A DNA stretch of 35,694 nt, from assembly GCA_028281445.1 (NCBI GenBank), contig JANQJW010000095.1, positions 1 to 35,694 of the forward strand. Reading direction: 5' to 3'. Below are positions 15,285-23,395 of the stretch, piece by piece. The position numbers and the translations under genes were made by a program. How positions within the stretch are numbered: position 1 is the first letter of the stretch; each line of letters begins with the position of its first letter. The DNA comes from Planctomycetota bacterium (lineage in GTDB: Bacteria; Planctomycetota; PLA2; JAEUHO01). Below the pieces are notes generated by a model. The model ran no database searches, was not told the origin of the DNA, and saw only the letters and a program-made list of their open reading frames with translations.

Positions 15285-17009
15285 TTAACCACTCCCCACG
15301 GGGGTGACCCGATCCCGCAGGAGCAACTCCACCTCTCGCGCACTCTCCAGCCGCATGCACTCGCTGGCGATCCGGCGTGCCTCCAGCATCGTGAGGCTCC
15401 GCAGGAGGCGCCGGACGCGCGGGATGTAGCCCGGTGTCAGGCTGAACTCACGCAGGCCCAGTCCGAGCAGCAGCACCGCGTAGATCGAGCTGCCCCCCAT
15501 CTCGCCGCACATGGTGACGGGGATGCCGGCAGCGGACGCCGCGTTGATCGTTCCTTGAAGAAGTCGCAACAAACTCGGATGCGACGGGCGGAAGAGCGGC
15601 TCGACCCGCGGGTTCATCCGGTCGACGGCCAGGTCGTACTGGATGAGGTCGTTCGTTCCGATGGAGAAGAAGTCGACCTCGCGCGCCAGGATGTCCGCGG
15701 TGACGGCGGCGCCCGGAATCTCGATCATCACCCCCACCGGCGGATCCGGGCGGTGATCGATGCCCTCGCGGGTGAGCTGCGCCGCGGCCTGCTGCAGGTA
15801 CGTCCGCGCGCGCCGGACCTCTTCGACGCCCCCGACCATCGGCAGCATGATGCGCAGATCGCCCTCTGCGGCGACACGCAGGAGCGCACGCAGCTGGGCC
15901 ATGAAGGGCTCCAGGTGCTCGAAGCACCAACGCAGCGAGCGCACGCCCAGCGCAGGGTTCTCCTCCTTCTCGTTCAGCATGAGCGGACTCTCCTTGTCCG
16001 CGCCGAAGTCGAAGGTGCGCACCGTGAGCCGGCCGCCGTCCAGCCGTTCCAGCGTCGAGCGGTACGCCTCGACATGTTCGTCCTCGGTCGGAAGCCGGCC
16101 GTGCTGCTCGTAGAGGAACTCCGTCCGGTAGAGCCCCACGCCCGCGGCGCCGCGCGCCATGCCGGCCTCGACGTCGAGCGGGAACTCGATGTTGGCGAGG
16201 AGGGAGGTGCGGTGCCCGTCGATGGTCTCGGGGGGCAGGTGGCTCTCCTTGAGAAGCGTCGCCTCGAGCTGCTCGTAGCGCCGGCCGAGCTCGATCGCAC
16301 GCTCCATCGCCGCCGAGTCGGGCTCGATGACGACGTCTCCGGCGCTCCCGTCGATCCAGAGCATCTGGCCGGGTTGCACGGCGTCCGTGAGACCGCGAAC
16401 GCCCATCACGCAGGGGATCTCGAGGGACTTGATGATCAACGCCGTGTGGCTCGTGTGGCCGCCGCGCTCGAGCGCAATCGCGGCGATGTCCCCCGCCTGC
16501 AGCTGCGCCGCCTCGGACGGCGTCAGGTCCTGGGCGACGACGACGACGGGGCCTTGCCCCTTGCGGGCATCGGGCCCCTGGTTGCTCAAGCCCCCCAGCA
16601 CGCGTAGCACGCGCCGCTCGATGTCGACGATGTCCTGGGCCCGCTGTGCGAGCACACGGTTCTTCACGGCGGCAATCTGCGCGGCGGCGGCGTGCATGAC
16701 GGTCGCCACGGCGTGCTCGGCGCTCATGCCCTCGCGGATGGCGGCTTCCAGCTTGGGCATGAAGTCGTCGAGCATCATCGCGTGCGCGCTGAAGATCTTG
16801 GCGATGGTGCCCGCGTCCTCGAGTGAGTCCTCGAGCGCCGCGAGGTCTTCCTTGGCGATCGCCGCCGCGCGCTCCAGGCGCTCGACCTCGGCCTCGATAT
16901 CGCGCGGCGGCACGGCCGTGGCCGCCGAGACGCCATGCGTCTCCTCGTAGAGGAGGGCACGCCCGACCCCGGAGCCGCCGCTCACGGGGATGCCGTGAAG
17001 CTCTTGCAT
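15285..17009 (-). CDS. ptsI: PTS enzyme I (phosphoenolpyruvate-protein phosphotransferase)
   Basis: Takes phosphate from PEP and passes it to HPr. 574 residues from the chosen start, almost exactly the length of E. coli EI (575). The phosphorylated histidine is H188 in ERGGHTSHTALI. The PEP-binding domain shows GLYRTEFLY (about 292-300), IMLPMVGGVEEV (387-398) and SIGTNDLIQYDLAVDR (449-464). The catalytic cysteine is C501 in TMCGEMGGSS. The start at 17009 gives MQELHGIPVSGGSGVGRA, the family N-terminus. An ATG six codons earlier (17027) is possible, and neither has a strong ribosome site. It is last in the rpoN-truA-hpf-ptsN-ptsH-ptsI row, with an R3 repeat between ptsH and ptsI. It has no GAF domain, so it is EI and not the EI-Ntr (PtsP) form. 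Confidence 0.95.
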   Translation of the reverse strand: MQELHGIPVSGGSGVGRALLYEETHGVSAATAVPPRDIEAEVERLERAAAIAKEDLAALEDSLEDAGTIAKIFSAHAMMLDDFMPKLEAAIREGMSAEHAVATVMHAAAAQIAAVKNRVLAQRAQDIVDIERRVLRVLGGLSNQGPDARKGQGPVVVVAQDLTPSEAAQLQAGDIAAIALERGGHTSHTALIIKSLEIPCVMGVRGLTDAVQPGQMLWIDGSAGDVVIEPDSAAMERAIELGRRYEQLEATLLKESHLPPETIDGHRTSLLANIEFPLDVEAGMARGAAGVGLYRTEFLYEQHGRLPTEDEHVEAYRSTLERLDGGRLTVRTFDFGADKESPLMLNEKEENPALGVRSLRWCFEHLEPFMAQLRALLRVAAEGDLRIMLPMVGGVEEVRRARTYLQQAAAQLTREGIDHRPDPPVGVMIEIPGAAVTADILAREVDFFSIGTNDLIQYDLAVDRMNPRVEPLFRPSHPSLLRLLQGTINAASAAGIPVTMCGEMGGSSIYAVLLLGLGLREFSLTPGYIPRVRRLLRSLTMLEARRIASECMRLESAREVELLLRDRVTPVGSG

Positions 17010-17056
17010 GGAAGGGGACGAAGGCATGGCCCGAGATCGTACAGCCCATGCGAGTG

Positions 17057-17118
17057 GGGTACTGGGTATTGGGTGCTGGGAACGAGAACGGGTTCGGGAA
17101 CGAGTACTGGGTACTGAG
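17057..17118. repeat. R3 dispersed repeat, copy 2 (single arm)
   Basis: About 62 bp of GGGTACTGGGTATTGGGTGC followed by GAACGAGAACG-type units and GAGTACTGGGTACTG, between ptsH and ptsI. It corresponds to one arm of the two-armed copies. It lies 5' of ptsI and occupies the position where a ptsI promoter or leader would be. Confidence 0.75.
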
Positions 17119-17124
17119 CGCCCC

Positions 17125-17487
17125 TCACTCCGGCTCCAGCCCGAAGTGCGTCTCGAACAGGAGTACGAGCGCCCCCACCGCGGCTTCCGCGTCCTCGCCA
17201 CGGGCCACGACATCGAGCTCCGTCCCCTGCGGCGCGCCGAGACTGATCAGCTCGATGCTGTTCTTGGCGTCGACCGGCGTCCCCGGTTCGAGGTGATGGT
17301 CGCTCGGCACGCTCTGAAGCACGAGCTCGACCTCGGCGGCGAACTTCTTCGCCTCCATCGAGACGATCATCGCCGGGCGTGCGTGCAGGCCCGCCTTGTT
17401 GAGGACCGTCACGCGGCGTGTCACGCCACCGGCCGCGGCATCCGCTTCGGGCGTACCGGCTTCGGGACTACCAGCATCCGCGGTCAA
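17125..17487 (-). CDS. ptsH: PTS phosphocarrier protein HPr
   Basis: Carries phosphate from EI to EIIA proteins. 120 residues, longer than the usual 85-90. An Ala/Gly/Pro-rich extension covers about 1-21. The active site is H35 in NKAGLHARPA. An insertion (about 57-70, around VPSDHHLEPG) lies between the strands that precede the regulatory site. Where E. coli and Gram-positive HPr have Ser46 (AKS or LKS), this protein reads AKN, with a serine one place later, so classical HPr-kinase control is doubtful. The start is TTG in a TTGA overlap with the ptsN stop, with GGAG eight bases upstream; a GTG at 17424 would give a more standard-length protein without the extension. Confidence 0.92.
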   Translation of the reverse strand: MTADAGSPEAGTPEADAAAGGVTRRVTVLNKAGLHARPAMIVSMEAKKFAAEVELVLQSVPSDHHLEPGTPVDAKNSIELISLGAPQGTELDVVARGEDAEAAVGALVLLFETHFGLEPE

Positions 17488-17963
17488 CGCGCGGGCTCCG
17501 CCCAGGACTCCTCGAGGAACGAGCGGATCTTGCGCGCGGTCGTCTGACGCTGCAGAGCGCGCATCTCGATGTCGTCGCGCGCGACGCGGGCGATCCGCCC
17601 GGCTACACGCAGGTACTCATCGGGATCGCTCGATGCGATCAGGAACACGACGTGAACCGGCGCACCGTCTGTAGCCTCGAAGTCGACCCCCTCTTCGTGC
17701 AAGCCCACGGCGATCAAGGTCTCGTCAACGACGTTGCTCGTGCGGGCATGGGGCATTGCGACGCCCTTGCCGATGCCGGTCGTGCCTTCCTCTTCGCGTG
17801 CAAGGACCTCCCCGAATAGCTCCGCGGCCTGATCCTCATCGAGCGCGCCCGACTTCACGAACCCGTCGATCAGCTCGGAGATGACCTCTTCCTTGGTCTC
17901 TCCCTTGAGCTTGGGCAAGCAGTGCTTCTCGTTGCAGTGCTGTGCAATCCCTGTGGCAGGCAT
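17484..17963 (-). CDS. ptsN: PTS EIIA-like regulatory protein (PtsN family)
   Basis: 159 residues, one PTS EIIA type-2 domain of the fructose/nitrogen family. The phosphorylated histidine is H72 in GIGKGVAMPHAR, with LAREEEGTT before it as in PtsN. In Proteobacteria PtsN is the end receiver of the nitrogen PTS and acts by protein contact on potassium transport and sensor kinases. Its place after rpoN and hpf is the classic one. Here EI and HPr follow directly, so the whole phosphorelay may be encoded in one row. No EIIB/EIIC permease is in the window, so a regulatory role is inferred. The start ATG has GGAGG rather far upstream (13 nt). Confidence 0.9.
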   Translation of the reverse strand: MPATGIAQHCNEKHCLPKLKGETKEEVISELIDGFVKSGALDEDQAAELFGEVLAREEEGTTGIGKGVAMPHARTSNVVDETLIAVGLHEEGVDFEATDGAPVHVVFLIASSDPDEYLRVAGRIARVARDDIEMRALQRQTTARKIRSFLEESWAEPAR

Positions 17964-18079
17964 GTGCGTGTTCTCGCCTCCGTAGTGAGTCCTGAAAAAG
18001 GCAGGGTTGGTAGAGGTTGGGGTTGGTAAGGGCTGTAGTCGTCGGAACAGGTTGTACCCGAAGGGACGGTCGCTTCCGA

Positions 18080-18481
18080 TCAGTCCCCGTCGCGCATTTC
18101 CTCGATGACGTCTTCGTAGGTGGCCTCGGGCTCGCCGGCCGGGGCCTCGTCGGGGGCGGACGCGTCGACGTCAGGCCGGCGTTCGCCCCGGTGGTGGTCG
18201 GTCAGGCGCTCCTTGTAGCGGCGCAGCTGCTGCGCGAGCTTCTGTTCCGCAAGGTCGCATGCCGCGTACATGTCGGGCGCTTCGGCCTTCCCGACGAGCC
18301 GGACTCCACGGCTCACGTCCACGACCATCTCCACCTCGTGGTCGAGGTTGTTCACGTCCATCGTGACGCGACAGCTCGTGGCGCGGTCGTGGAAGCGGAG
18401 AAGCTTCTCCGCCTTGGTCTTTGCATATTCCTTCATCGTGTCGGTCACACCGACGTGCCGACCTGTGATCAAGATCCTCAA
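18080..18481 (-). CDS. hpf: Ribosome hibernation promoting factor (HPF/RaiA family)
   Basis: 133 residues. The N-terminal 100 residues are the S30AE/HPF domain: MRILITGRHVGVTDTMKEYAK, KAEKLLRF, then VDVSRGVRLVGKAEAPDMYAACDLAEQKLAQQL. A 30-residue acidic tail follows in place of the dimerising C-terminal domain of long HPF, so it is a short-type factor that inactivates or pairs stationary ribosomes. The start codon is TTG, and GGAGG sits six bases upstream. The TTG overlaps the truA stop as TTGA, which implies translational coupling. It lies between truA and ptsN. In Proteobacteria the order is rpoN-hpf-ptsN, so truA is the extra gene here. Confidence 0.93.
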   Translation of the reverse strand: MRILITGRHVGVTDTMKEYAKTKAEKLLRFHDRATSCRVTMDVNNLDHEVEMVVDVSRGVRLVGKAEAPDMYAACDLAEQKLAQQLRRYKERLTDHHRGERRPDVDASAPDEAPAGEPEATYEDVIEEMRDGD

Positions 18482-19329
18482 GAGGTGCCTCCCATGGTGG
18501 GCGTACCAGAGTCTACGCGCGGGCGCAGGTTTTCGGGAACCCAGGGCGGAGCCTCCTCGCCGCGCATGACGACCGCCATGAGCGTGAGCCCCGCCGCGGG
18601 GGCGACCGAACCGGCCGCGCTGCGATCCCGAGCATCGCGCACGGCCCGGATGGCCGCCTCAGGATCCGCCTCGCGCGCCGCCTGCAGGCAGGTGGCAACG
18701 ATCGTGCGGACCATCTTGTAGAGAAAACCGTCTCCGACGACGTCCAGCGTGAGGTGCGGACCCTCACGCGACCACGCGAGAGCGTGCACCGTGCGCACCG
18801 TCGTGCGCCCGGGGGTCGATCCTCGATTGGCGAAGGAGATGAAGTCGTGCCGTCCGGTGAGAGGGCGTGCGGCCGCGGCGAGCGCTTCCAGCGAGGGCGC
18901 ATCCCCGACACGCCACGTCCGCCGCCGCTCGAGCGGGTGCTTGCGGCGCGACACCAGGATCCGATAGCGGTACCACTTCCATGCGGCGTCGCGTTGTGCG
19001 TGAAACGCCGAAGGCGCATCGCGAACGGAGTGGACGCCGACGTCGTCGGGCAGAACGGCATCGAGCGCGCGTGCCAGCTCGGGTGCACCCATCGTGTGCG
19101 TGGTCCGTGTCGAGGCGACCATCTGCGACGCGTGCACGCCGGCGTCCGTGCGGCCGCATCCGATGACCGCGTGCGGCGAGCCGAGCACGCGCTCGAGCGC
19201 CGCCTCGACCTCGCTTTGCACCGTGCGGGCCGCGGGCTGTCGCTGCCAGCCTTCGAATTCGGTGCCGTCGAACTCGAGATCGATACGAAGCGTGCGCGGT
19301 TCGCCGGCCGCTTGCGCGTTCAGACCCAT
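18478..19329 (-). CDS. truA: tRNA pseudouridine(38-40) synthase TruA
   Basis: Converts uridines 38-40 of the tRNA anticodon arm to pseudouridine. 283 residues, at the upper end of family length. N-terminal RIDLEFDGTEFEGWQRQP, then the catalytic motif GCGRTDAGVHAS with the nucleophile D62. Later RYRIL, FISFANRGSTPGRTTVRTVH and VVGDGFLYKMVRTIVATC are family signatures. The frame is open far upstream inside rpoN; the ATG at 19329 is chosen because it is the last possible one before the conserved fold. It overlaps the 3' end of rpoN by 10 nt. The stop overlaps the hpf TTG. Confidence 0.95.
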   Translation of the reverse strand: MGLNAQAAGEPRTLRIDLEFDGTEFEGWQRQPAARTVQSEVEAALERVLGSPHAVIGCGRTDAGVHASQMVASTRTTHTMGAPELARALDAVLPDDVGVHSVRDAPSAFHAQRDAAWKWYRYRILVSRRKHPLERRRTWRVGDAPSLEALAAAARPLTGRHDFISFANRGSTPGRTTVRTVHALAWSREGPHLTLDVVGDGFLYKMVRTIVATCLQAAREADPEAAIRAVRDARDRSAAGSVAPAAGLTLMAVVMRGEEAPPWVPENLRPRVDSGTPTMGGTS

Positions 19330-20756
19330 ACCCTTCGCTGGCGCGAGGACGGGATGTTCAGGGCCTTGCGGTACTTGGTCACCGTGCGGCGCGCGATGTC
19401 GAGGCCGTACTTCTGCTTGAGCCGCTCCGCAACCTCGTCGTCGGACAAGGGGTTGTGCTTGTCTTCCTCGTCGATGAGATCGCGCACGCGCTCCTTCACG
19501 CTGAGCCGGGACTCGACGCCGCCCTCTTCGTTCTCCGTGCCTCCCGTGAAGAAGAACTTGAGCGGGACGATGCCGCGCGGCGTCTGCGCGTGCTTGTCGC
19601 TGATGGCGCGGCTGACCGTCGACACGTGAATGCCGAGTGCATCGGCGATCTCCTGCATCTTGAGCGGACGCAGGTGGTTCACGCCGAAGTCCAGGTAATC
19701 GCGCTGCCGGGCTACGATCTCCTTCACGACGCGCTCGAGCGTGCTCTGTCGTTGCGCGATGGCCTCGATGAGCCACTTGGCGGAGTCGATCTTGCGCTTG
19801 AGGTATTCGCGCACTTTGGGGTCGCGGCGCGACTCCTCGAGCATCTTGCGAACGTTCGTGCTCAAGCCGACGCGGGGCAGGTGGTCGTTGACGAGCCGCA
19901 CGAGGTATTCGCCGTCTTCCCACTCGATGACGACATCGGGCCGGATGTAGCGGATCGGGCCCGTCGAGTACGCCGCACCGGGACGCATGCTGAGCGTTGC
20001 CAGACCATGCATGATCTCGTAGAGGCGCGCGACCTCGATGCCCATGGCCTTCGCAACACGCGGGAGCTTGTTGCGCTTCATGTCCTCGAAGTGATCGCGA
20101 ATCAAGATGCGCTTGAGCTCGGCATCCTCGTCGTCGTCACGAATCTGCATGAGCAGGCATTCCTGCAGATCGCGCGCACCGACCCCGGGCGGATCGAGGC
20201 TCTGCACGAGGCGCAGCCCCGCTTCCATGTCCTCGGTCGACAGAGGCACATCCATGCCCGCTTGCACCTCGGCGAGGCCGCACGGCAACAGGCCCGTGTC
20301 CGCGAGGTTGAAGATGATCGCTTCCGCGGCGAGACGAATGCTCGCTTCACAGTCGATCTCGTCGAGCTGCCGCATCAAGTGGGTAGACAAGCCCGTGTCC
20401 GCCGCGGGCGCGTTCTGCATCGCTTCGAGCTTGCGATCGGATGCTTCCTGCGCCGCGCCACGGCTCTGGTAGCCGGCTTCCTGTTGCGCGGTGGCGAGGT
20501 TGTCCAGGCGCTCGAGAACGCGCTCTGCATCGTCTTCGAACGAGCCGTCACTCTCCGTCGTTTCCGATGCCGTACCGTTGAACTGATCCGGTGCGGGATC
20601 GACGACCTCGAGTGCTTCGTTCTCTTGCAGCTCGTTCTCGATCAGCTCCTTGAGATCCATCGCAGGCAACTGAAGGATCTCGATCGACTGGATGATCTGC
20701 GGTGCAAGTCGCAGCTGCTGCGAGAGCTTGAGGTTGAGGCCGAGTTCCAGTCGCAT
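19320..20756 (-). CDS. rpoN: RNA polymerase sigma-54 factor RpoN
   Basis: 478 residues from the chosen start. Region I, needed for activator response, is the Gln/Leu-rich N-terminus LNLKLSQQLRLAPQ. Region II (about 50-120) is acidic. Core binding covers about 120-300. The helix-turn-helix is at about 367-386 (MQEIADALGIHVSTVSRAIS), and the RpoN box ARRTVTKYRK at 455-464 recognises the -24 element. The frame extends 47 codons further upstream, but the ATG at 20756 gives the standard N-terminus MRLELGLNLKLSQ. Recognised promoters have GG/GC elements at -24/-12 and need an AAA+ enhancer-binding protein, none of which is in the window. First gene of the row leading to ptsI. Confidence 0.96.
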   Translation of the reverse strand: MRLELGLNLKLSQQLRLAPQIIQSIEILQLPAMDLKELIENELQENEALEVVDPAPDQFNGTASETTESDGSFEDDAERVLERLDNLATAQQEAGYQSRGAAQEASDRKLEAMQNAPAADTGLSTHLMRQLDEIDCEASIRLAAEAIIFNLADTGLLPCGLAEVQAGMDVPLSTEDMEAGLRLVQSLDPPGVGARDLQECLLMQIRDDDEDAELKRILIRDHFEDMKRNKLPRVAKAMGIEVARLYEIMHGLATLSMRPGAAYSTGPIRYIRPDVVIEWEDGEYLVRLVNDHLPRVGLSTNVRKMLEESRRDPKVREYLKRKIDSAKWLIEAIAQRQSTLERVVKEIVARQRDYLDFGVNHLRPLKMQEIADALGIHVSTVSRAISDKHAQTPRGIVPLKFFFTGGTENEEGGVESRLSVKERVRDLIDEEDKHNPLSDDEVAERLKQKYGLDIARRTVTKYRKALNIPSSRQRRVWV

Positions 20757-20974
20757 CGTGCTGCCATGGTACCGCGTGTTTCGCGGCGTTCGCAATCGCA
20801 TGTCGACCGTCCGCGGCAGTGACACGCAGGAAAAAAACCACTTGACGACAACCGTGTTCGTGTCTGCGTGCGGTTTCGCCCGTGCAAAATCGAACACGCA
20901 TGCGGTACATTGTGCGCAGCAAAGTCAGCGGCACACTGCACGGCGATTCGCGGCGTTATGCTTTAGCAGCCGTC
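20757..20974 (-). promoter_or_regulatory. Leader region upstream of rpoN
   Basis: 218 bp between recR and rpoN, clearly more AT-rich than its surroundings (runs such as TTTTTTT at about 20831-20837 on the minus strand). It most likely carries the promoter of the rpoN operon. I find no -35/-10 pair at good spacing and no sigma-54-type GG-N10-GC site I would defend. No repeat of families R1-R4 is present here. Confidence 0.4.
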
Positions 20975-21625
20975 TTACGACTCTGCAGACCGGCGCCCCT
21001 CGAAAGCGTCTGCGATCGCGGACGCGCTCTGGTACTCGATCTGTCCGCCCGTCGGTAGGCCGCGCGCAAGTCGCGTGACGCGTACCGGTGCGCCGCCGTG
21101 TTCGCGACGCGCCGCGTTGACGCGTTCCAGCGCTTCCAACAACGCCAACGCGGTGCCGTCCCCTTCCAGATCGGGATTCGTACCGATGCAGACTTCGGCG
21201 ACGTCGTCCTGCGCCGCGCGTCGCTCGAGCGCACCGAGGTCGAGCGCAGACCGATCGATCCCCTCCAGGGGACTCAGCCGCGCACCGAGCACGAAGTACA
21301 GACCGGAGTAGGCGCCGGTCGCGTCGACGGCATAGAGATCACGCGGTGTCTCGACGATCAGGAGCAGACTCCGATCGCGGGCCGTGTCCGCGCACGTGGC
21401 GCACGGATCCGATTCCGAAGGCGCGCGACACTGCGAACAAGGCCGGATGCGGGCGCGCGCGGCGCGAATCGCATCGGCGAGCATCAAGGCGTCGGCCTCC
21501 GGGACGCGCACGAGATGGTGAGCAAGACGTGTCGCGCTACGCGGCCCGATGCCCGGCAACCGCTCGAGCTGCTCGACCAGCGCTTGCAGGCTCTTGGGAC
21601 CGCCGCCGCCCCGCTCAGGCGCCAT
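20975..21625 (-). CDS. recR: Recombination mediator protein RecR
   Basis: Works with RecO/RecF to load RecA on gapped DNA. 216 residues, slightly longer than the usual 200. The helix-hairpin-helix LERLPGIGPRSATRLAHHL lies at about 20-38. The four-cysteine zinc motif has C63, C66, C75 and C78. A Toprim domain follows from about 86, with LLIVETPRDLYAVDATGAYSG and GTNPDLEGDGTAL. The end RLARGLPTGGQIEYQSASAI is the conserved ring-forming C-terminus. Its start overlaps the dnaX stop by 11 nt. The usual intervening ybaB/ebfC gene is absent. Confidence 0.96.
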   Translation of the reverse strand: MAPERGGGGPKSLQALVEQLERLPGIGPRSATRLAHHLVRVPEADALMLADAIRAARARIRPCSQCRAPSESDPCATCADTARDRSLLLIVETPRDLYAVDATGAYSGLYFVLGARLSPLEGIDRSALDLGALERRAAQDDVAEVCIGTNPDLEGDGTALALLEALERVNAARREHGGAPVRVTRLARGLPTGGQIEYQSASAIADAFEGRRSAES

Positions 21626-23285
21626 CGGGCCCCTCCTCGCCGTCGGTGGTCTGGCGAGATGGAGCCGCTGTCCCCGAAGCCCGCTCGACGTTCAGCAGGC
21701 GTCCGCCGGTCGCGTCCGTGACGAGCTGGACCGCCGGGTGCACGCGCATGTCTTCGAACACACGCGCTTGTGCCTCCGGCTCGTCGCGCAGCGCGATGGG
21801 TACCGGGCGCAGGGTAACGCCGGTGCACTCGCGCATGACCTGGGTGCACGCCAGCTGGATCTCCTTGCGCATCAGCGTGGCGCGCGCCGGCCCGGCGTCG
21901 TCGCGGAACGCCAGCTCCAACACGTTGTCGTGGAGCGAGGCGATGTGCGCGTGCTGGAGCGCGCCGGCGAGCGCCGGACTGCGTGCGGCGGCTGCCGTGA
22001 GGATGGCGTTCCAGCGCGCCTGCAGGCCCGCCTTGTCGAGCTTCGACTCCTCCTCGTCGCGCTCTGCCCGCCGCGCGGGGCGGGTCCGCGGCGTGTCCGC
22101 CTGGCCCGCCGGAGGCGGCGCCGCGGCGCCTCCGGCTTCCCGGGCCGGCTCGGGCTCGCTCTCGCCCGCCTCGCCATCGCCCGCCTCGCCGCGCAACGCG
22201 CCGATCAGGGCGTCGAGATCGCGGGCGTCCGGCAGCCGCGCGAGGGTCACGGCAGCGACCTGAAGCACGAGCCCGCCCTCCGCACCGGCGCGCAGGTCCA
22301 TGCGCTTCTTCAGCAAGACGTCCACCGCGCGGGCGAGCCGCGCCCAGCCGCCGTCGGCGTCGCGCACCATGCCAACCAGCCTCGCGCGGAGCGCCTCGAG
22401 CCACTGATCGAGCAAGACCCCCGGCTTCGCGCCGGCGGCGAGACATGCGTCGACCGCGTCGAGCGATGCGGCAGCATCCCCGGAGTCGACGGCGGCGCAC
22501 AGGCGCTCCAGCAGGTCCACCGAAGCGCGTCCCGAGAGCGCATCCAGATCGGCAATGCGGATCGGGCCGTCACCGGTGCGCGCGGCAATGAGCTGCTCCA
22601 GCTGCGACTCCGCATCGCGCAATCCGCCGAGCGCTGCGTGCGAGATGGCGGAGCTCAGTCCGTCTTCGAGCGTTACGCCTTCGCGTTTCGCGAGGTCTTC
22701 GAGCCGGCCTGCCATGCCGGCCTCGTCGATCGGACGGAACTCCACGCGCTGGCAGCGACTGCGAAACGTGTCGGGCAGCTTGTGCTCTTCGGTCGTGCAG
22801 AAGAGGAACTTCACCTGCGGCGGCGGCTCTTCCAGCGTCTTCAAGAACGCGTTGAACGCCGGCAACGAGAGCATGTGCACCTCGTCGACGATCCAGATGC
22901 GATAGCGCGAACGGATGGTGGCGTACCCGACCTGCTCGCGCAGCGCGCGCACGTCGTCGACCGCGTTGTTCGACGCCGCGTCCATCTCGACGACGTCGAG
23001 GTCGGAGCCGGCTGCGATGTCGGTACACGATGCACACGTGCCGCACGGTTCGATCGCGGCGACGTCGTCCGGCATCGCACCGGCGAGCGTCTCGCAGTTC
23101 AACGCGCGCGCAACGATGCGCGCGACCGTGGTCTTCCCCACGCCGCGCGGCCCGACCAGGAGGTAGGCATGCCCTACGCGGTCCTGGGCGAGGGCGTTCT
23201 GCAGGATGCGCGCGACGTGTTCCTGGCCCACGAGCTCGCCGAAGCGCTGCGGGCGGTACTTGCGGGACAGGACTTGATAGGACAT
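21615..23285 (-). CDS. dnaX: DNA polymerase III subunits gamma/tau (DnaX)
   Basis: Clamp-loader ATPase that opens the sliding clamp and links the polymerase cores. 556 residues. It begins MSYQVLSRKYRPQRFGELVGQ. Walker A GPRGVGKT is at 45-52, the zinc module cysteines are C64, C81, C84 and C87, and DEVHMLS is at 134-140. The SRC arginine finger lies at about 176-178. Clamp-loader domain III runs to about 370. A Pro/Ala/Glu-rich linker (about 385-425) leads to a C-terminal tau-like region. I see no slippery A-run of the E. coli frameshift type in the linker, so production of a short gamma form is not evident. No clear ribosome site lies before the ATG. Confidence 0.96.
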   Translation of the reverse strand: MSYQVLSRKYRPQRFGELVGQEHVARILQNALAQDRVGHAYLLVGPRGVGKTTVARIVARALNCETLAGAMPDDVAAIEPCGTCASCTDIAAGSDLDVVEMDAASNNAVDDVRALREQVGYATIRSRYRIWIVDEVHMLSLPAFNAFLKTLEEPPPQVKFLFCTTEEHKLPDTFRSRCQRVEFRPIDEAGMAGRLEDLAKREGVTLEDGLSSAISHAALGGLRDAESQLEQLIAARTGDGPIRIADLDALSGRASVDLLERLCAAVDSGDAAASLDAVDACLAAGAKPGVLLDQWLEALRARLVGMVRDADGGWARLARAVDVLLKKRMDLRAGAEGGLVLQVAAVTLARLPDARDLDALIGALRGEAGDGEAGESEPEPAREAGGAAAPPPAGQADTPRTRPARRAERDEEESKLDKAGLQARWNAILTAAAARSPALAGALQHAHIASLHDNVLELAFRDDAGPARATLMRKEIQLACTQVMRECTGVTLRPVPIALRDEPEAQARVFEDMRVHPAVQLVTDATGGRLLNVERASGTAAPSRQTTDGEEGPDGA

Positions 23286-23331
23286 CGGGGGAGGGAGTGT
23301 ATCTGCCGGGGGCCACGGTGGCGGGGGCGCG

Positions 23332-23395
23332 TGGGTACTGGGTGCTGAGAACGGGATCGGGTTCGAGAACGAGTGCTGGGTACTGGGTGTTGGGT
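23332..23395. repeat. R3 dispersed repeat, copy 3 (single arm)
   Basis: About 64 bp: GGGTACTGGGTGCTGAGAAC, then GGGATCGGGTTCGAGAACGA and TGCTGGGTACTGGGTGTTGG. It lies between the end of the 188-residue hypothetical gene and dnaX, and runs right up to that gene's stop codon. It has the same composition and order as copy 2. Confidence 0.75.

Noticed and set aside
21950..22200. A programmed frameshift in dnaX giving a short gamma form
   Set aside because: No A AAA AAG-type slippery sequence is present in the GC-rich linker.
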